DNA of 64,000 bases from Vibrio penaeicida (GTDB taxonomy: Bacteria > Pseudomonadota > Gammaproteobacteria > Enterobacterales > Vibrionaceae), in assembly GCF_019977755.1 (NCBI RefSeq), contig NZ_AP025146.1, positions 221,022 through 285,021 on the forward strand, read 5' to 3'. The notes beneath the pieces were generated by a model that worked only from the letters and a program-made list of their open reading frames with translations, was not told the origin of the DNA and did not search any database. Positions 44,675-53,547 of the stretch are shown piece after piece. The position numbers and the translations under genes are program-made. The stretch's first letter is position 1. Every line of letters begins with the position of its first letter.

Positions 44675-46738
44675 TTAAAAAACAGTGACTTTTTCTCGAC
44701 TCTGTAGGGCGGCTTCACCACTTGTTCTACGACTTTTTCGACCGCCACATAACGCTTTGTTAGCTACTAGGTATTTAGTCTTGCCGTTGAAATCTGGCAA
44801 ATAAGTCAGTAAGGACGTTCCGTACTTCTTACTTAAAATTCGTCCGTCAGTAATCAACACTTTACCGCGACACTGGGACGTTCTAATCAGTCTACCGGCA
44901 TATTGAGTGAGCGTATTACTGGCACATGGCAATGTGTACCCATAAAAGCTGTTCTGCCCTCTTTGCTCCATCTGTTCGCACTTGGCAGCGATGACTGGGT
45001 CATTGACAGCCTTAAACGGTAAAGCACCAATGATAACGGTATCCAACAGCTCTGCGGGCAAGTCTAAACCTGTACCGAAACTCGCCAAGCCAACCAATAC
45101 CGATACTCGCCCATTTCTTACATCGTCTTTATGTTCATCTATGAGTCTCTCGCGAGAATCTTCACCTTGGAATCTAAACGTTATGCCGCTGAACTCATCA
45201 CGCCAACGCATTTCTTCCTCAAGGTCATTGACTTGCTTATAGGAGTTAAACAGCATAAGCCCTGCTTTTGTGTCAGTCAGCATTTCTGGAAGTGCCTCGA
45301 CAAGCTTGGCAATGTAATCTTCATCACTTGGGCAACCGAGTGAATCGTACACCTTTAATTCCCCTTGCTTGGTCAGATTGAACGGTGATTTTAAGATCAG
45401 TTTTTGAGGCTTCCATATTTCCTTTTTCAAGCCTAACTCACTCATAAAGAAGTCGAGCTTACCAAGCGATGTAAGTGTCCCTGACATAAAGATACATTTG
45501 CTGTCAGCGAACTGATCGAAAAATGGACTAAGACGCAACGGTGCAGCTTCATAGCTAACCAGTGAGGAATACTCTTTGCTCTCCAATTTCGTCCAATCTA
45601 CGGGTTCAAAATCTCGCTTTAATGCTAGTTCGTGAACGCCTATTGCTTGTTCCAGTAGGTAAACGTAATAGGATGCTTTATCCATTACCTCGTTGTGAGA
45701 AGCGTTGGAGTTATCCTCACGGAAGCTCTCAAGTAAGTCGTTAAAAAATCCGCAAAGATTCGATAGATCTTCAAAGAGGTTGACGAGTTCTTGTTTCGGC
45801 TCTGCATGTTTGTCGAGCCTCAAGGAAACGTTAACAGGGTTGGATTGATAAATGTCACCAGACTGCTCAGACAGTTTAATTGAAAGCGTCTGCTCGAAGT
45901 CATAAATCTTGTCGATAATTTCATCCAAGCTGTTGTCCAGACTTTCGAATATCTCTACGAAGTTAGGGTAAAGTTGTAGCGTGTTCTCTTTCCAAGTATC
46001 GAACTGTTCTGACTCAAAGCACTTGCAAATACGTGAGAGTTGGAAGCTTCGCTGTAATGAAGCCTTTACTAACTCTGGGAGTTGGTGCGCCTCATCAAAG
46101 ATGAACACACAATCTTCTATGTTACCAAGGAGTTCATTATCTGATTCTAATAGCGCAAACAACATCGAATAACTTGTTACCAAAAGCTGTGAATCCTGCG
46201 CTTCTTTGCGCATCTTGATGTATTGACAGTTACTGGCATAAGGGCAATTGTCTTTTTTGCAAAAATCGCCTCGAAACTTGATTTCCTGCCATAGTGCATC
46301 TGAGATCTCAATGTCACCCTTATAGGTGTCTCTGGTCTGATTCCATTCGCCACTTAACGCTTGGTCTTTCAATGTCTTTTGATGGGGGTATTGCTCATCA
46401 AATCGGTTAATGCAGCAAAAGCGATCCTTACCAATTAAGCCTGTAGCGGTTAAGTCAGGGAATAACTTCTCGATTAAAGTCGGTATGTCCTTTTTCATGA
46501 TCTCGTTTATGAGTAGGACGTTAGGTGTGCAGTAGATGATGCGTGGTACTTTGTTAACCAGTAGCGGTAAAAGACTTGCTAATGTCTTTCCCGTCCCTGT
46601 TGCCGCCTCCGCAATCAAAGCATTGTGTGTGTCACTTTCGATCAGTGTATCGACACTGTCCATCATTTCCAGTTGCTCTTTACGAGGTTCAAAATCTGCG
46701 TTGTAAGCCTTAATGTATTCCAAAAATTTCGATGCCAT
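44675..46738 (-). CDS. DinG/XPD-like helicase
   Basis: 687 residues of superfamily 2 with Walker A AATGTGKT (near residue 45), DEAH box FIFDEAHQLPE (near 214), and cysteines spaced as in the XPD iron-sulfur domain between them (FCC, then DFCKKDNCPYASNC). C-terminal motifs include FMSGTLTSLG, GLASFGTGLDLPAELLD and QYAGRLIRTSQ. DinG-like enzymes unwind forked, R-loop and G-quadruplex DNA; plasmid-borne ones may help replication restart or counter host defences. It has a class I promoter. Confidence 0.85.
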   Translation of the reverse strand: MASKFLEYIKAYNADFEPRKEQLEMMDSVDTLIESDTHNALIAEAATGTGKTLASLLPLLVNKVPRIIYCTPNVLLINEIMKKDIPTLIEKLFPDLTATGLIGKDRFCCINRFDEQYPHQKTLKDQALSGEWNQTRDTYKGDIEISDALWQEIKFRGDFCKKDNCPYASNCQYIKMRKEAQDSQLLVTSYSMLFALLESDNELLGNIEDCVFIFDEAHQLPELVKASLQRSFQLSRICKCFESEQFDTWKENTLQLYPNFVEIFESLDNSLDEIIDKIYDFEQTLSIKLSEQSGDIYQSNPVNVSLRLDKHAEPKQELVNLFEDLSNLCGFFNDLLESFREDNSNASHNEVMDKASYYVYLLEQAIGVHELALKRDFEPVDWTKLESKEYSSLVSYEAAPLRLSPFFDQFADSKCIFMSGTLTSLGKLDFFMSELGLKKEIWKPQKLILKSPFNLTKQGELKVYDSLGCPSDEDYIAKLVEALPEMLTDTKAGLMLFNSYKQVNDLEEEMRWRDEFSGITFRFQGEDSRERLIDEHKDDVRNGRVSVLVGLASFGTGLDLPAELLDTVIIGALPFKAVNDPVIAAKCEQMEQRGQNSFYGYTLPCASNTLTQYAGRLIRTSQCRGKVLITDGRILSKKYGTSLLTYLPDFNGKTKYLVANKALCGGRKSRRTSGEAALQSREKVTVF

Positions 46739-46767
46739 GCTTTGGACTCCTGTTCAAGTTCGTTAAT

Positions 46768-46795
46768 AAACTAAACCCGCACCCAAAGCCGACAA
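46768..46795 (-). promoter_or_regulatory. class I promoter for the DinG-like gene
   Basis: TTGTCGGC (minus strand, 46788-46795), 16-base spacer, TAGTTT (46768-46773). Confidence 0.55.
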
Positions 46796-46841
46796 GTAAC
46801 TTGCAGCTACAAACCGAAAAATTCGAGCGTATATCCGCAAG

Positions 46842-46883
46842 TCTTAATATTAAGAAATTATTAAGTTGACCACTGTATATAAT
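46842..46883 (+). promoter_or_regulatory. possible promoter for the 46931 gene
   Basis: A TATAAT hexamer (46878-46883) preceded by a palindrome TCTTAATATTAAGA (46842-46855). No motif of class I or II and no clear -35. Confidence 0.35.
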
Positions 46884-46930
46884 GACAGACCAAAATTGTT
46901 ACAATTCGGGCAAATAAAGGAGTTAGCAAT

Positions 46931-48097
46931 ATGGAAACCCATGCTAACAATTCATCAATATACAATCGCTCCATTAAAACGCATGTTATCGTGCTCATTG
47001 CTCTCATGTTGTTCTTTGCGGCATTGTTTGTTTTGCATCTGGATTACGACAGAAAATGTAGGCAATACGTCCAACTCACAACGCTAACTTACCTGTTTGA
47101 TCGGGTTGAAGAGCCTTTAAAAATTGACCTGCAAAACCACTCTCGCCGTTTCCTGCTAGATTACTATTCAGAAGTCCTTTCTAAAATTAGCGTACTGGCG
47201 AGCCTTGAGGAAGATAAGTGGAATTGGGCGAGTTACGATATCGACTCGAAGATGATTCAAGTACTCGAAAAGAATTACCTCTCGTTTGAGCACTATTCCG
47301 TTGATGACCTGCGTTACCTATGGAATCAAGACCGAATTACTCTTGAAATGCCTGTGGTTGACTATGAATCCCTCAAGTTGATGATCGCCAAGATTACAAC
47401 CACATTCGAATCTCGATTTTCACCTAGACAGTCATACGACATTAAGTTTGATATAGAGGCATTTGAGCCTTCTACCCTATCCTCGGTTTTTTTGATTTCC
47501 GCTTCATACGGTTCTCAACACCATTCCGAAGCGGTTGCTATCCCGATACGAATGCACCGCTTTACCATTGATGAACTCAACAACCTGCGCATGCATATTG
47601 ATGGACTCTACAATTCAATTTACATTGTCGACGATATTGCCAAATCATTCGATCATAACTTCCCAAGCCTAAAATCCCTGCCGGATTCATATCAGGGTGT
47701 GCCGCCTAAAGTGGCTCATGATCTTGCCGAAAAACAGCTTTATAAAGCCTATGTTCGATGGTCGCCACCAGCTGAAGTTACGGTATTAATTATGTGTTTA
47801 CTCTGTACGGCTACCTACATGCTGCTGCGAATCCCTCTTGTCGATATCAGCTCTATAAAGCCAGCGCCCTCGTGTTTTTTAAAAGCCTTTCTTATTGGAA
47901 TGCTTCCATTTGGGATAACGGCCTCAGTGTCCCTTTATGCATACATGACCTTCAGCACCTTCGTTTCCTACGGGGAATGGTTTTTTATTCTGATCGCCAC
48001 AACGATAGGACTTCAAGGCGTCATCTTTGCTCATAGGTTTGGCGTCTATATGTGTAGCCAATCTGTCTCTGAGGAAACCAGTACAGAGCCTGCCTGA
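46931..48097 (+). CDS. inner-membrane protein with large periplasmic domain
   Basis: 388 residues with AAGGAG before the ATG. One N-terminal membrane helix (about 18-36), a periplasmic domain (about 40-280), then three C-terminal helices (about 285-300, 315-340 and 348-370). This sensor-like layout has no recognised signalling domain at the C-terminus. It may be a surface-exclusion or envelope protein. No family recognised. Confidence 0.6.
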   Translation: METHANNSSIYNRSIKTHVIVLIALMLFFAALFVLHLDYDRKCRQYVQLTTLTYLFDRVEEPLKIDLQNHSRRFLLDYYSEVLSKISVLASLEEDKWNWASYDIDSKMIQVLEKNYLSFEHYSVDDLRYLWNQDRITLEMPVVDYESLKLMIAKITTTFESRFSPRQSYDIKFDIEAFEPSTLSSVFLISASYGSQHHSEAVAIPIRMHRFTIDELNNLRMHIDGLYNSIYIVDDIAKSFDHNFPSLKSLPDSYQGVPPKVAHDLAEKQLYKAYVRWSPPAEVTVLIMCLLCTATYMLLRIPLVDISSIKPAPSCFLKAFLIGMLPFGITASVSLYAYMTFSTFVSYGEWFFILIATTIGLQGVIFAHRFGVYMCSQSVSEETSTEPA

Positions 48098-48141
48098 TCT
48101 AAGACGCTGCGGTAGTCTTCCTGCTGTGACTGCCGTGGTGT

Positions 48142-48588
48142 TTATTCGCTAACGTTTGGCTGACATACCTCTTCAAAGTGCTCCAAATCTAACTCATTTC
48201 TTCTGTACCACAACTCAATTGCTTTCAGCTGATTCGTTGTGGCTTCGATCGCACAGTGCCGCCCCGTCACAAACCAAGTCATGTTGCTTAACTTGATCCA
48301 TCCTCTCTTTTCCATCTGCGCTTCTGATTGAAAACCAATCTCTATCATTAGGGCTTGATGGCATTGGTACCTACAAGCATGAAGTATCCCGTCAGGACAG
48401 AGAAAGCCATTCATTGCGATCAATCGATTGTCTATGACGTCCATGCCAAGGGGTAGCGCATTATCAAATAGTCGCATGGCTTTTGAGGGCTCTAGAATGA
48501 TGGGCATCTTTACCGGCTTAACTTGATGACCACTTAAACTTTTATACATTCGACTGAACAGTTCACTACACGATACTTCTTTATCCAT
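48142..48588 (-). CDS. unknown protein
   Basis: 148 residues with AAGGAGGTG before the ATG, soluble, several Trp and Cys residues. Divergent from 48673 and shares the palindromic class II promoter pair with it. Confidence 0.55.
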   Translation of the reverse strand: MDKEVSCSELFSRMYKSLSGHQVKPVKMPIILEPSKAMRLFDNALPLGMDVIDNRLIAMNGFLCPDGILHACRYQCHQALMIEIGFQSEAQMEKRGWIKLSNMTWFVTGRHCAIEATTNQLKAIELWYRRNELDLEHFEEVCQPNVSE

Positions 48589-48611
48589 ACCACCTCCTTA
48601 CATATTTGGTC

Positions 48612-48645
48612 CCTCTATTAGCGAAATACTTTTCGCTAATAGAGG
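48612..48645. promoter_or_regulatory. palindromic divergent class II promoter pair
   Basis: CCTCTATTAGCGAAA (48612-48626) and TTTCGCTAATAGAGG (48631-48645) form an exact 15-bp inverted repeat around TACT. Each arm is a class II motif for one of the genes at 48588 and 48673, so a factor binding one arm should bind both. Confidence 0.6.
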
Positions 48646-48672
48646 TATTGAGTCACAAGGAGAATACTCAAG

Positions 48673-49350
48673 ATGGACACTGAATCTTTGATTCAAAAGC
48701 TAAAAGACGATCAAGAGAACTTTAGAAAGCTCAGCTTCATTAGCAAGGGGAAATACTGCATCCACAGTAGCGGATTTGTTGTTTCTCTCAATCAGAACGT
48801 TCCCAGAATTATCGACCCTGTATTTTCAATGCCGGAGGGCCTGAGTCTTGTGCTTTATTGCCCAGAACCCATCCGTTTTGCAGTAGCTAACCTTGTCGCC
48901 CACTGCTTTGGTCTTACCAAAACAATTCGGGAACGTGTTTACTTCAAAGATGGTGATATGAAGAACGTCAAATTAGAAAACCTCAAGACTGCGAGTGGAT
49001 CAGATAATTCAGAGCAAGCGTTACTGCAGAACGACTTGAAGCTTGAAATTGACCAAATCCTAGAGCGCCATGACTCTGGACTAAAAAAGCTCGTCATAAC
49101 TCAAGAGTTCATAGCGCACCTTTCAAAACTGCTAGATCTGATCAAACACAAGATAGACCGCAAACAAATCGAAATAGCCGATGTTCAGCTAATAGGGCTA
49201 GAGAATTGGTTTAAAGAATACTGGCTCGACTCGCAAGAACTTCCGTTTACGTGCTTAAAGAAAGAGTTAGACGAAAAAATCGATGCGATACCTGTGTTGT
49301 CTGCACGCGACATCATCAAGCCATCTATCTATCAATACTTTCACTTATAG
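48673..49350 (+). CDS. HNH-like DNA-binding protein, catalytic His missing (tentative)
   Basis: 225 residues. Residues about 70-115 (AVANLVAHCFGL, then FKDGDMKNVKLENLK) resemble the HNH-type segment of phage homing endonucleases (VHRLVA..F..., NH.DG.K.NN..ENL), but the His-Asn pair reads YFKDG. It is therefore probably a DNA-binding remnant without nuclease activity. The C-terminal half is helical. It has a class II promoter and AAGGAG before the start. Confidence 0.4.
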   Translation: MDTESLIQKLKDDQENFRKLSFISKGKYCIHSSGFVVSLNQNVPRIIDPVFSMPEGLSLVLYCPEPIRFAVANLVAHCFGLTKTIRERVYFKDGDMKNVKLENLKTASGSDNSEQALLQNDLKLEIDQILERHDSGLKKLVITQEFIAHLSKLLDLIKHKIDRKQIEIADVQLIGLENWFKEYWLDSQELPFTCLKKELDEKIDAIPVLSARDIIKPSIYQYFHL

Positions 49351-49362
49351 GAAGGCGCAGCC

Positions 49363-50469
49363 ATGAAAGCTTTAACATACCGGCTCGTTCAATCGTTAGT
49401 TTTATTGGCCATATCATTCACGGCCTTAGCTGTTGATGGGGCAACTTCAGAAATCACCAAACAGATGGTTTATAGAGAACTGGCAAAATTAAATGAAGGT
49501 GAAGCCAATTTCTATATCTTAGGCCAGGCATATCAGTATGGATCGTATGTCCCGAAGAACACCAAGTTGGCAATACGCTATTACCAACAAATGCCTCAGC
49601 ACCAGCCATCTCTAAGCAGCCTTCTTCACTTATACAGCCAGGTCGAGACGTTTGATAATCAACAAGCTCTTGAGACCATTCGCGTACTTGAAGAGATGGG
49701 TGAAGAAGACCTTGTCAGTATCAAGCTCTATCATGAAATAATCAGTGGAAAGAGCTTATCTAACGAATACATCAGACAGGCCATATACGGGCGACCTAAA
49801 ACTGACGCTTACGTACATTTAGCGTTGGCTCATTGGTTCTACGACCAGGGGCAGATTAAAAAAGCATACCAATACATAGTGACGGCCAACGGGTTAGGCC
49901 ATCACTCTACGCTCAATTCGTCTGAATTATTGGCAACAATGTGGTCACCTAAATTGCTTGGACTAACGGTGTCCACTACGACTCTGACCGAGTTATTAGA
50001 CGCTTTAGACCGCTCAGAAGATTTTTATCGCAACTCTACAGACACAACCCAGCTCATCCCCTACTTATCCACGTCAAATGAAATTTACGAAGGGATAATC
50101 ATTGAACCTAGCTCTAGCAAGGAAGAAGTAAAGGGTATTCAATTTATCTTCTCTGGGCCACCTGCATTCAACAAAGCCTACACCTCATTGTTGAGTAAGC
50201 ATGGCGCGCCCAAATGGGTAGTAAAACAGAATGTCGACTACCTTGTGTGGTACGGTTCAGGCTACCAAGTATCCTTAACCGCCCCTCTGACTGGCATTCC
50301 TTGTTCGCATCTTGAAAACTGGCGTCAGCTGCCTCGCCATCAACGTATTCATGCTAACCAAGGGCGTTGTCTTTCCCTGCCCGGCACTAAAAGCCCTACT
50401 CAATTCATTCAGTACAATTTCCCGACCAACACATCAATTAACACTGGAGATACTCATGTTGAATTTTAA
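49363..50469 (+). CDS. secreted Sel1-like repeat protein
   Basis: 368 residues with a signal peptide (cleavage after LAVDG, near 22). Sel1/TPR-like helical repeats are visible (LGQAYQYGSYVPKNTKLAIRYY, and ALAHWFYDQGQIKKAYQYIV). It would sit in the periplasm and mediate protein contacts. It starts 12 bases after the 48673 gene with GGAAG upstream and overlaps the next gene, so it is in an operon. Confidence 0.6.
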   Translation: MKALTYRLVQSLVLLAISFTALAVDGATSEITKQMVYRELAKLNEGEANFYILGQAYQYGSYVPKNTKLAIRYYQQMPQHQPSLSSLLHLYSQVETFDNQQALETIRVLEEMGEEDLVSIKLYHEIISGKSLSNEYIRQAIYGRPKTDAYVHLALAHWFYDQGQIKKAYQYIVTANGLGHHSTLNSSELLATMWSPKLLGLTVSTTTLTELLDALDRSEDFYRNSTDTTQLIPYLSTSNEIYEGIIIEPSSSKEEVKGIQFIFSGPPAFNKAYTSLLSKHGAPKWVVKQNVDYLVWYGSGYQVSLTAPLTGIPCSHLENWRQLPRHQRIHANQGRCLSLPGTKSPTQFIQYNFPTNTSINTGDTHVEF

Positions 50470-51127
50470 GCCACTTGTACTTCTAGTTTTAGGAACCTTG
50501 CTGTCCACTAGTTGCCTTGCTGAAACAGTACTACTCACCGGCATAATTCGGTTTGCCGAAAAGATTAATTACAACGACAAAGCTCAAATGCGTTATGTGG
50601 TGGAAGTCGATGAAACAGCACACAATAGCTGGGTACGCAAATATGCCGATGTCCGAGTAGAAATGAACGACTTCGCCAATCCCTTGTTATTTCAGAAAGA
50701 TGACTACCTCATTGTATCCGGTCAGCCTGATGCAACTGACGGTGATATTCTCTATTCTTCGCTCGTCCATAAAACCAACGCCATTGAAATGTCGAACGAT
50801 GAATTGCTACCGATTTGGATGGCCTATTACCGTGAGCGCCTAGAGGTGGATTTACAACGGGCATTAGATCAGTTTGAGTCCACAACAATTGAGATGATAT
50901 ACCCAACTCAATTTACGTTTCGTCTAAGTAAAGATCACGATGCTTACACTTTTGTGGAGTACAACCGGCTTAAAGATCACCCTCTAATGCCACTGATTGA
51001 ATTTCAAATGAAACGCACTATGGCAGGTATGGATACGCTGATTCCTGAAATATTTTTCGATTTTTTTAAAATTTCTATAAAAGATATGAAAGTAACGGTA
51101 GAGAGAGATAAACGAACTATTTCTTAG
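50456..51127 (+). CDS. secreted protein of unknown function
   Basis: 223 residues from the ATG of MLNFKPLVLLVLG with GGAGA upstream, 14 bases inside the previous gene. The signal peptide ends near SCLA (residue 20). The domain of about 25-110 looks beta-rich (OB-like). No family recognised. Confidence 0.55.
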   Translation: MLNFKPLVLLVLGTLLSTSCLAETVLLTGIIRFAEKINYNDKAQMRYVVEVDETAHNSWVRKYADVRVEMNDFANPLLFQKDDYLIVSGQPDATDGDILYSSLVHKTNAIEMSNDELLPIWMAYYRERLEVDLQRALDQFESTTIEMIYPTQFTFRLSKDHDAYTFVEYNRLKDHPLMPLIEFQMKRTMAGMDTLIPEIFFDFFKISIKDMKVTVERDKRTIS

Positions 51128-51268
51128 TTAATCAGCAAGTTAGAGTAAACCCAAGTACGTTTAATGATTTTCAGGCAGAATGACAGATTTTCGACACAAT
51201 TAGGGGGTTTTCAAGGCACATTTTTCGTTCTAAGTTAATATGCACATTCACTTTTGAGGCGAAAGAAT

Positions 51269-51964
51269 ATGCTTAAACCGGCAGAGATTTTATTGAAAGA
51301 GATCGAAGAGAACGCTCGGATTGAACTGGCGAGCGATTATCTCGATGCTCTCAGCAGTTTTCATGACAACGAGTATATTTTAGAAACATTGCCAGAATTG
51401 AAATGTGTGGCCGGTGACATCATTAGCGAGCTGATTGATAAGACCGCGCCGCTTCCAATCGTAGATATTGTGGCTTTGCACTACTACCAAACATTGAACA
51501 ATGCGCAGGAGTCATGTGAACGCATTTACCGTGATTTGGCCATCGAACATTACCGAAGCGGTAAGCTATATGCGTACAATAAGGTTATTGAATATGTCGA
51601 TCCATATTACAAAGAGTTGCCAGATAGACTCACAGACAAGCATTACAAATTAGCGATTGAGTGGCTCCATGTTCAACCCGAACAGGTGATTTTTGATCAT
51701 ATGGAAGAGACTTTCAAAATGGTATTTGAGCACATGCCAACCACTCTGTTTAAGGATTTGTGGATACATGACGCTCTCTTGTTCGACAACCCGAAAGACG
51801 AATTGTTATTGCCGATATATGCCAATAAGTTATACGAAGAAGTGTTGTCTCATTTTGGCTTGAACTTGCAAGAAGACAATCAACGCGTGGTCATTGCTTG
51901 CATACAAGATCAGCATGTCGTTGACAACGCGCGACTAACAGTTCAACAACGCATGCAAGAATAA
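51269..51964 (+). CDS. unknown cytoplasmic protein
   Basis: 231 residues from the ATG of MLKPAEILLKEI, preceded by GAGGCGAAAG. It is helical and acidic without signal or motif. It stands alone. No family recognised. Confidence 0.55.
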   Translation: MLKPAEILLKEIEENARIELASDYLDALSSFHDNEYILETLPELKCVAGDIISELIDKTAPLPIVDIVALHYYQTLNNAQESCERIYRDLAIEHYRSGKLYAYNKVIEYVDPYYKELPDRLTDKHYKLAIEWLHVQPEQVIFDHMEETFKMVFEHMPTTLFKDLWIHDALLFDNPKDELLLPIYANKLYEEVLSHFGLNLQEDNQRVVIACIQDQHVVDNARLTVQQRMQE

Positions 51965-52002
51965 TACAGTAGCCATGTCCAGTGGGCATGGCTATTTCCG
52001 TT

Positions 52003-52248
52003 TCACTTAACTCTACCCTCTTCTCTCGCTCCATTTACATACTGCTTGTAGTTGAAGTAGCGTCTAACGAAATAGCTTCTTACGATCGATACTCCGGTAA
52101 AAACTGCCGTAGTGAGCGCATTATCTACCAAAGTCAATTCGTGACCGATTAACGGAAACCACAGAAGCTGCACACCAAATGACAGCGCCAGTCCTACTCC
52201 TATGTTAGTTAATGCTTCAATCAGGGATTGCGTTCGAGATTGGCTCAT
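52003..52248 (-). CDS. DUF7220-type small membrane protein
   Basis: 81 residues with two membrane helices (about 15-33 and 42-60) and a pattern (SLIEALTNIGVGLALSF, then VSIVRSYFVRRYFN) typical of small phage/plasmid membrane proteins of the DUF7220 type. Function unknown. It has the composite promoter found upstream of traV. Confidence 0.7.
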   Translation of the reverse strand: MSQSRTQSLIEALTNIGVGLALSFGVQLLWFPLIGHELTLVDNALTTAVFTGVSIVRSYFVRRYFNYKQYVNGAREEGRVK

Positions 52249-52264
52249 GTTCTTCGCTCCTTTT

Positions 52265-52297
52265 CTTATAGTAAAAAGCGAAAACTTTTGCTGACAA
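52265..52297 (-). promoter_or_regulatory. composite promoter for the 52248 gene
   Basis: Minus strand TTGTCAGC (52290-52297), then GTTTTCGC...TATAAG (52265-52285). The same pair of elements as upstream of traV. Confidence 0.5.
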
Positions 52298-52533
52298 CCT
52301 CCATGTCGGAAGAAATATAGTTTGTCGATTCCAATAAAGATTGATCGTTTTTTTGGCAGTATCTAGCAGACGGGGAAGGTAAGCTACAACACTTTTGCCC
52401 CTTTATCAGCTAGAGCAAAGACTCCAACCAACTTTAGTCTGCAATATCTGTCAGCCCCCTAACTGCATAGCCATTCAATTTTCGGAATCTACACTTACTA
52501 AGGCCACTTCAAAAGTTAGACTGGAGGTCAATT

Positions 52534-52950
52534 ATGTGGACAAAGAAAGGTCACCTAACTGGGTAGAAAAAGCCGTTCAAGCTTGAAGACATATGGCGAA
52601 TTCGCACCAGACTGGAAATCGAAGGCAATATCATGGAACTCGCCTTGCTGAATCTCGCCATAGATTGCAAGTTACGATCATGTGATTTGCTTAGAATGAA
52701 AGTGAGAGGCATATCTTCTGGTGGTGTCATTCAAGATCGTGTGCTCTACAGCCAAAGTAAAACGGGGCGAGAAGTGCAGTTTGAGATCACTTCCCGTACG
52801 GCACAATGCGCCGAACGAAATTATGCACGGACAAAGAACATCCGTGCGGTTCAATTATTGCTCGGACACGTAAAACTCGACAATACCATTCGCTATCTTG
52901 GTGTTGAAATAGAAGATGCATTAAATATCTCTGAGAATACCGACTCTTGA
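52534..52950 (+). pseudogene. tyrosine recombinase remnant
   Basis: In one frame: KGHLTG, a TAG stop (52564-52566), KKPFKLEDIWRIRTRLEIE, LALLNLAIDCKLRSCDLLRMKV, then a jump from the EITSRTAQ region directly to TKNIRAVQLLLGHVKLDNTIRYLGVE and a natural C-terminus. The order is that of a widespread integrase family, but the N-terminus is truncated, the stop is nonsense and the middle (with the catalytic Arg and His) is missing. It marks the left edge of the defence island. Confidence 0.75.
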
Positions 52951-53141
52951 ACTAGGTCAGTATTTGCTATTGGCAATAGCTGAATTAGAAATTCTTTACT
53001 TAAAGTTATTTATTTACAGTGATTTATTTGTTTTTAGGCGTGTGCCAATGCCGTTTTTCTTCATTCTGTCATGCCGTATTTCTTTCTGTCATTATAAGGT
53101 TGCGTTATACTACCGACACGTATGAAAGCTAGGAGGTTCAA

Positions 53142-53546
53142 ATGACAGCTGTTGAACGCGTTTATCAAAAGATAAAGCGCTCAAGACGTTATGTTTTTGA
53201 GCGCAAAGACTTTGATGGTTTTGCTAGCTACGACCAAATCGGTCGAGCGTTAAGGCAGTTAGTTAAGCAAGGTGAGTTAATCAAGCTTGGCTACGGTCTA
53301 TACACAAAAGCAAGAATGAATAGTCTAACCGGCAGACCCATGCCCACAAACCCTGGCGGAAGCGATGCCCTGATGCGTGAAATTTTAAAGATGAAAGGCG
53401 TCGATTTTGAAATGGACAGTCTATCTTTGCAAAGCTTATCAGGAGAAAGTACCCAAATCCCATCCTCCGTTCAATACTCATGGAACCCCAAACAGTTTAA
53501 TCGCAAATTGGTTGTCGGTAACCGAGTATTAAACTCGCCGAGTTAG
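53142..53546 (+). CDS. AbiEi-type antitoxin (DUF6088)
   Basis: 134 residues with TAGGAGG before the ATG. The N-terminal 60 residues form the winged-helix typical of AbiEi antitoxins (VFERKDFDGFASYDQIGRALRQL, then LGYGLYTKA). It ends 1 base before the toxin gene. In AbiE systems this protein represses the operon and blocks the toxin. Confidence 0.75.
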   Translation: MTAVERVYQKIKRSRRYVFERKDFDGFASYDQIGRALRQLVKQGELIKLGYGLYTKARMNSLTGRPMPTNPGGSDALMREILKMKGVDFEMDSLSLQSLSGESTQIPSSVQYSWNPKQFNRKLVVGNRVLNSPS

Positions 53547-53547
53547 T

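Noticed and set aside
339..52285. Class II motif as a -35 box with the -10 at 16 bases, as in class I
   Set aside because: Transcription would then start at or beyond the ribosome sites of the trbI-like gene, 11166 and 22922, and the hexamers at that spacing are poor.
52395..52586. 63-codon open frame before the integrase remnant
   Set aside because: No ribosome site; it overlaps the integrase frame out of phase.
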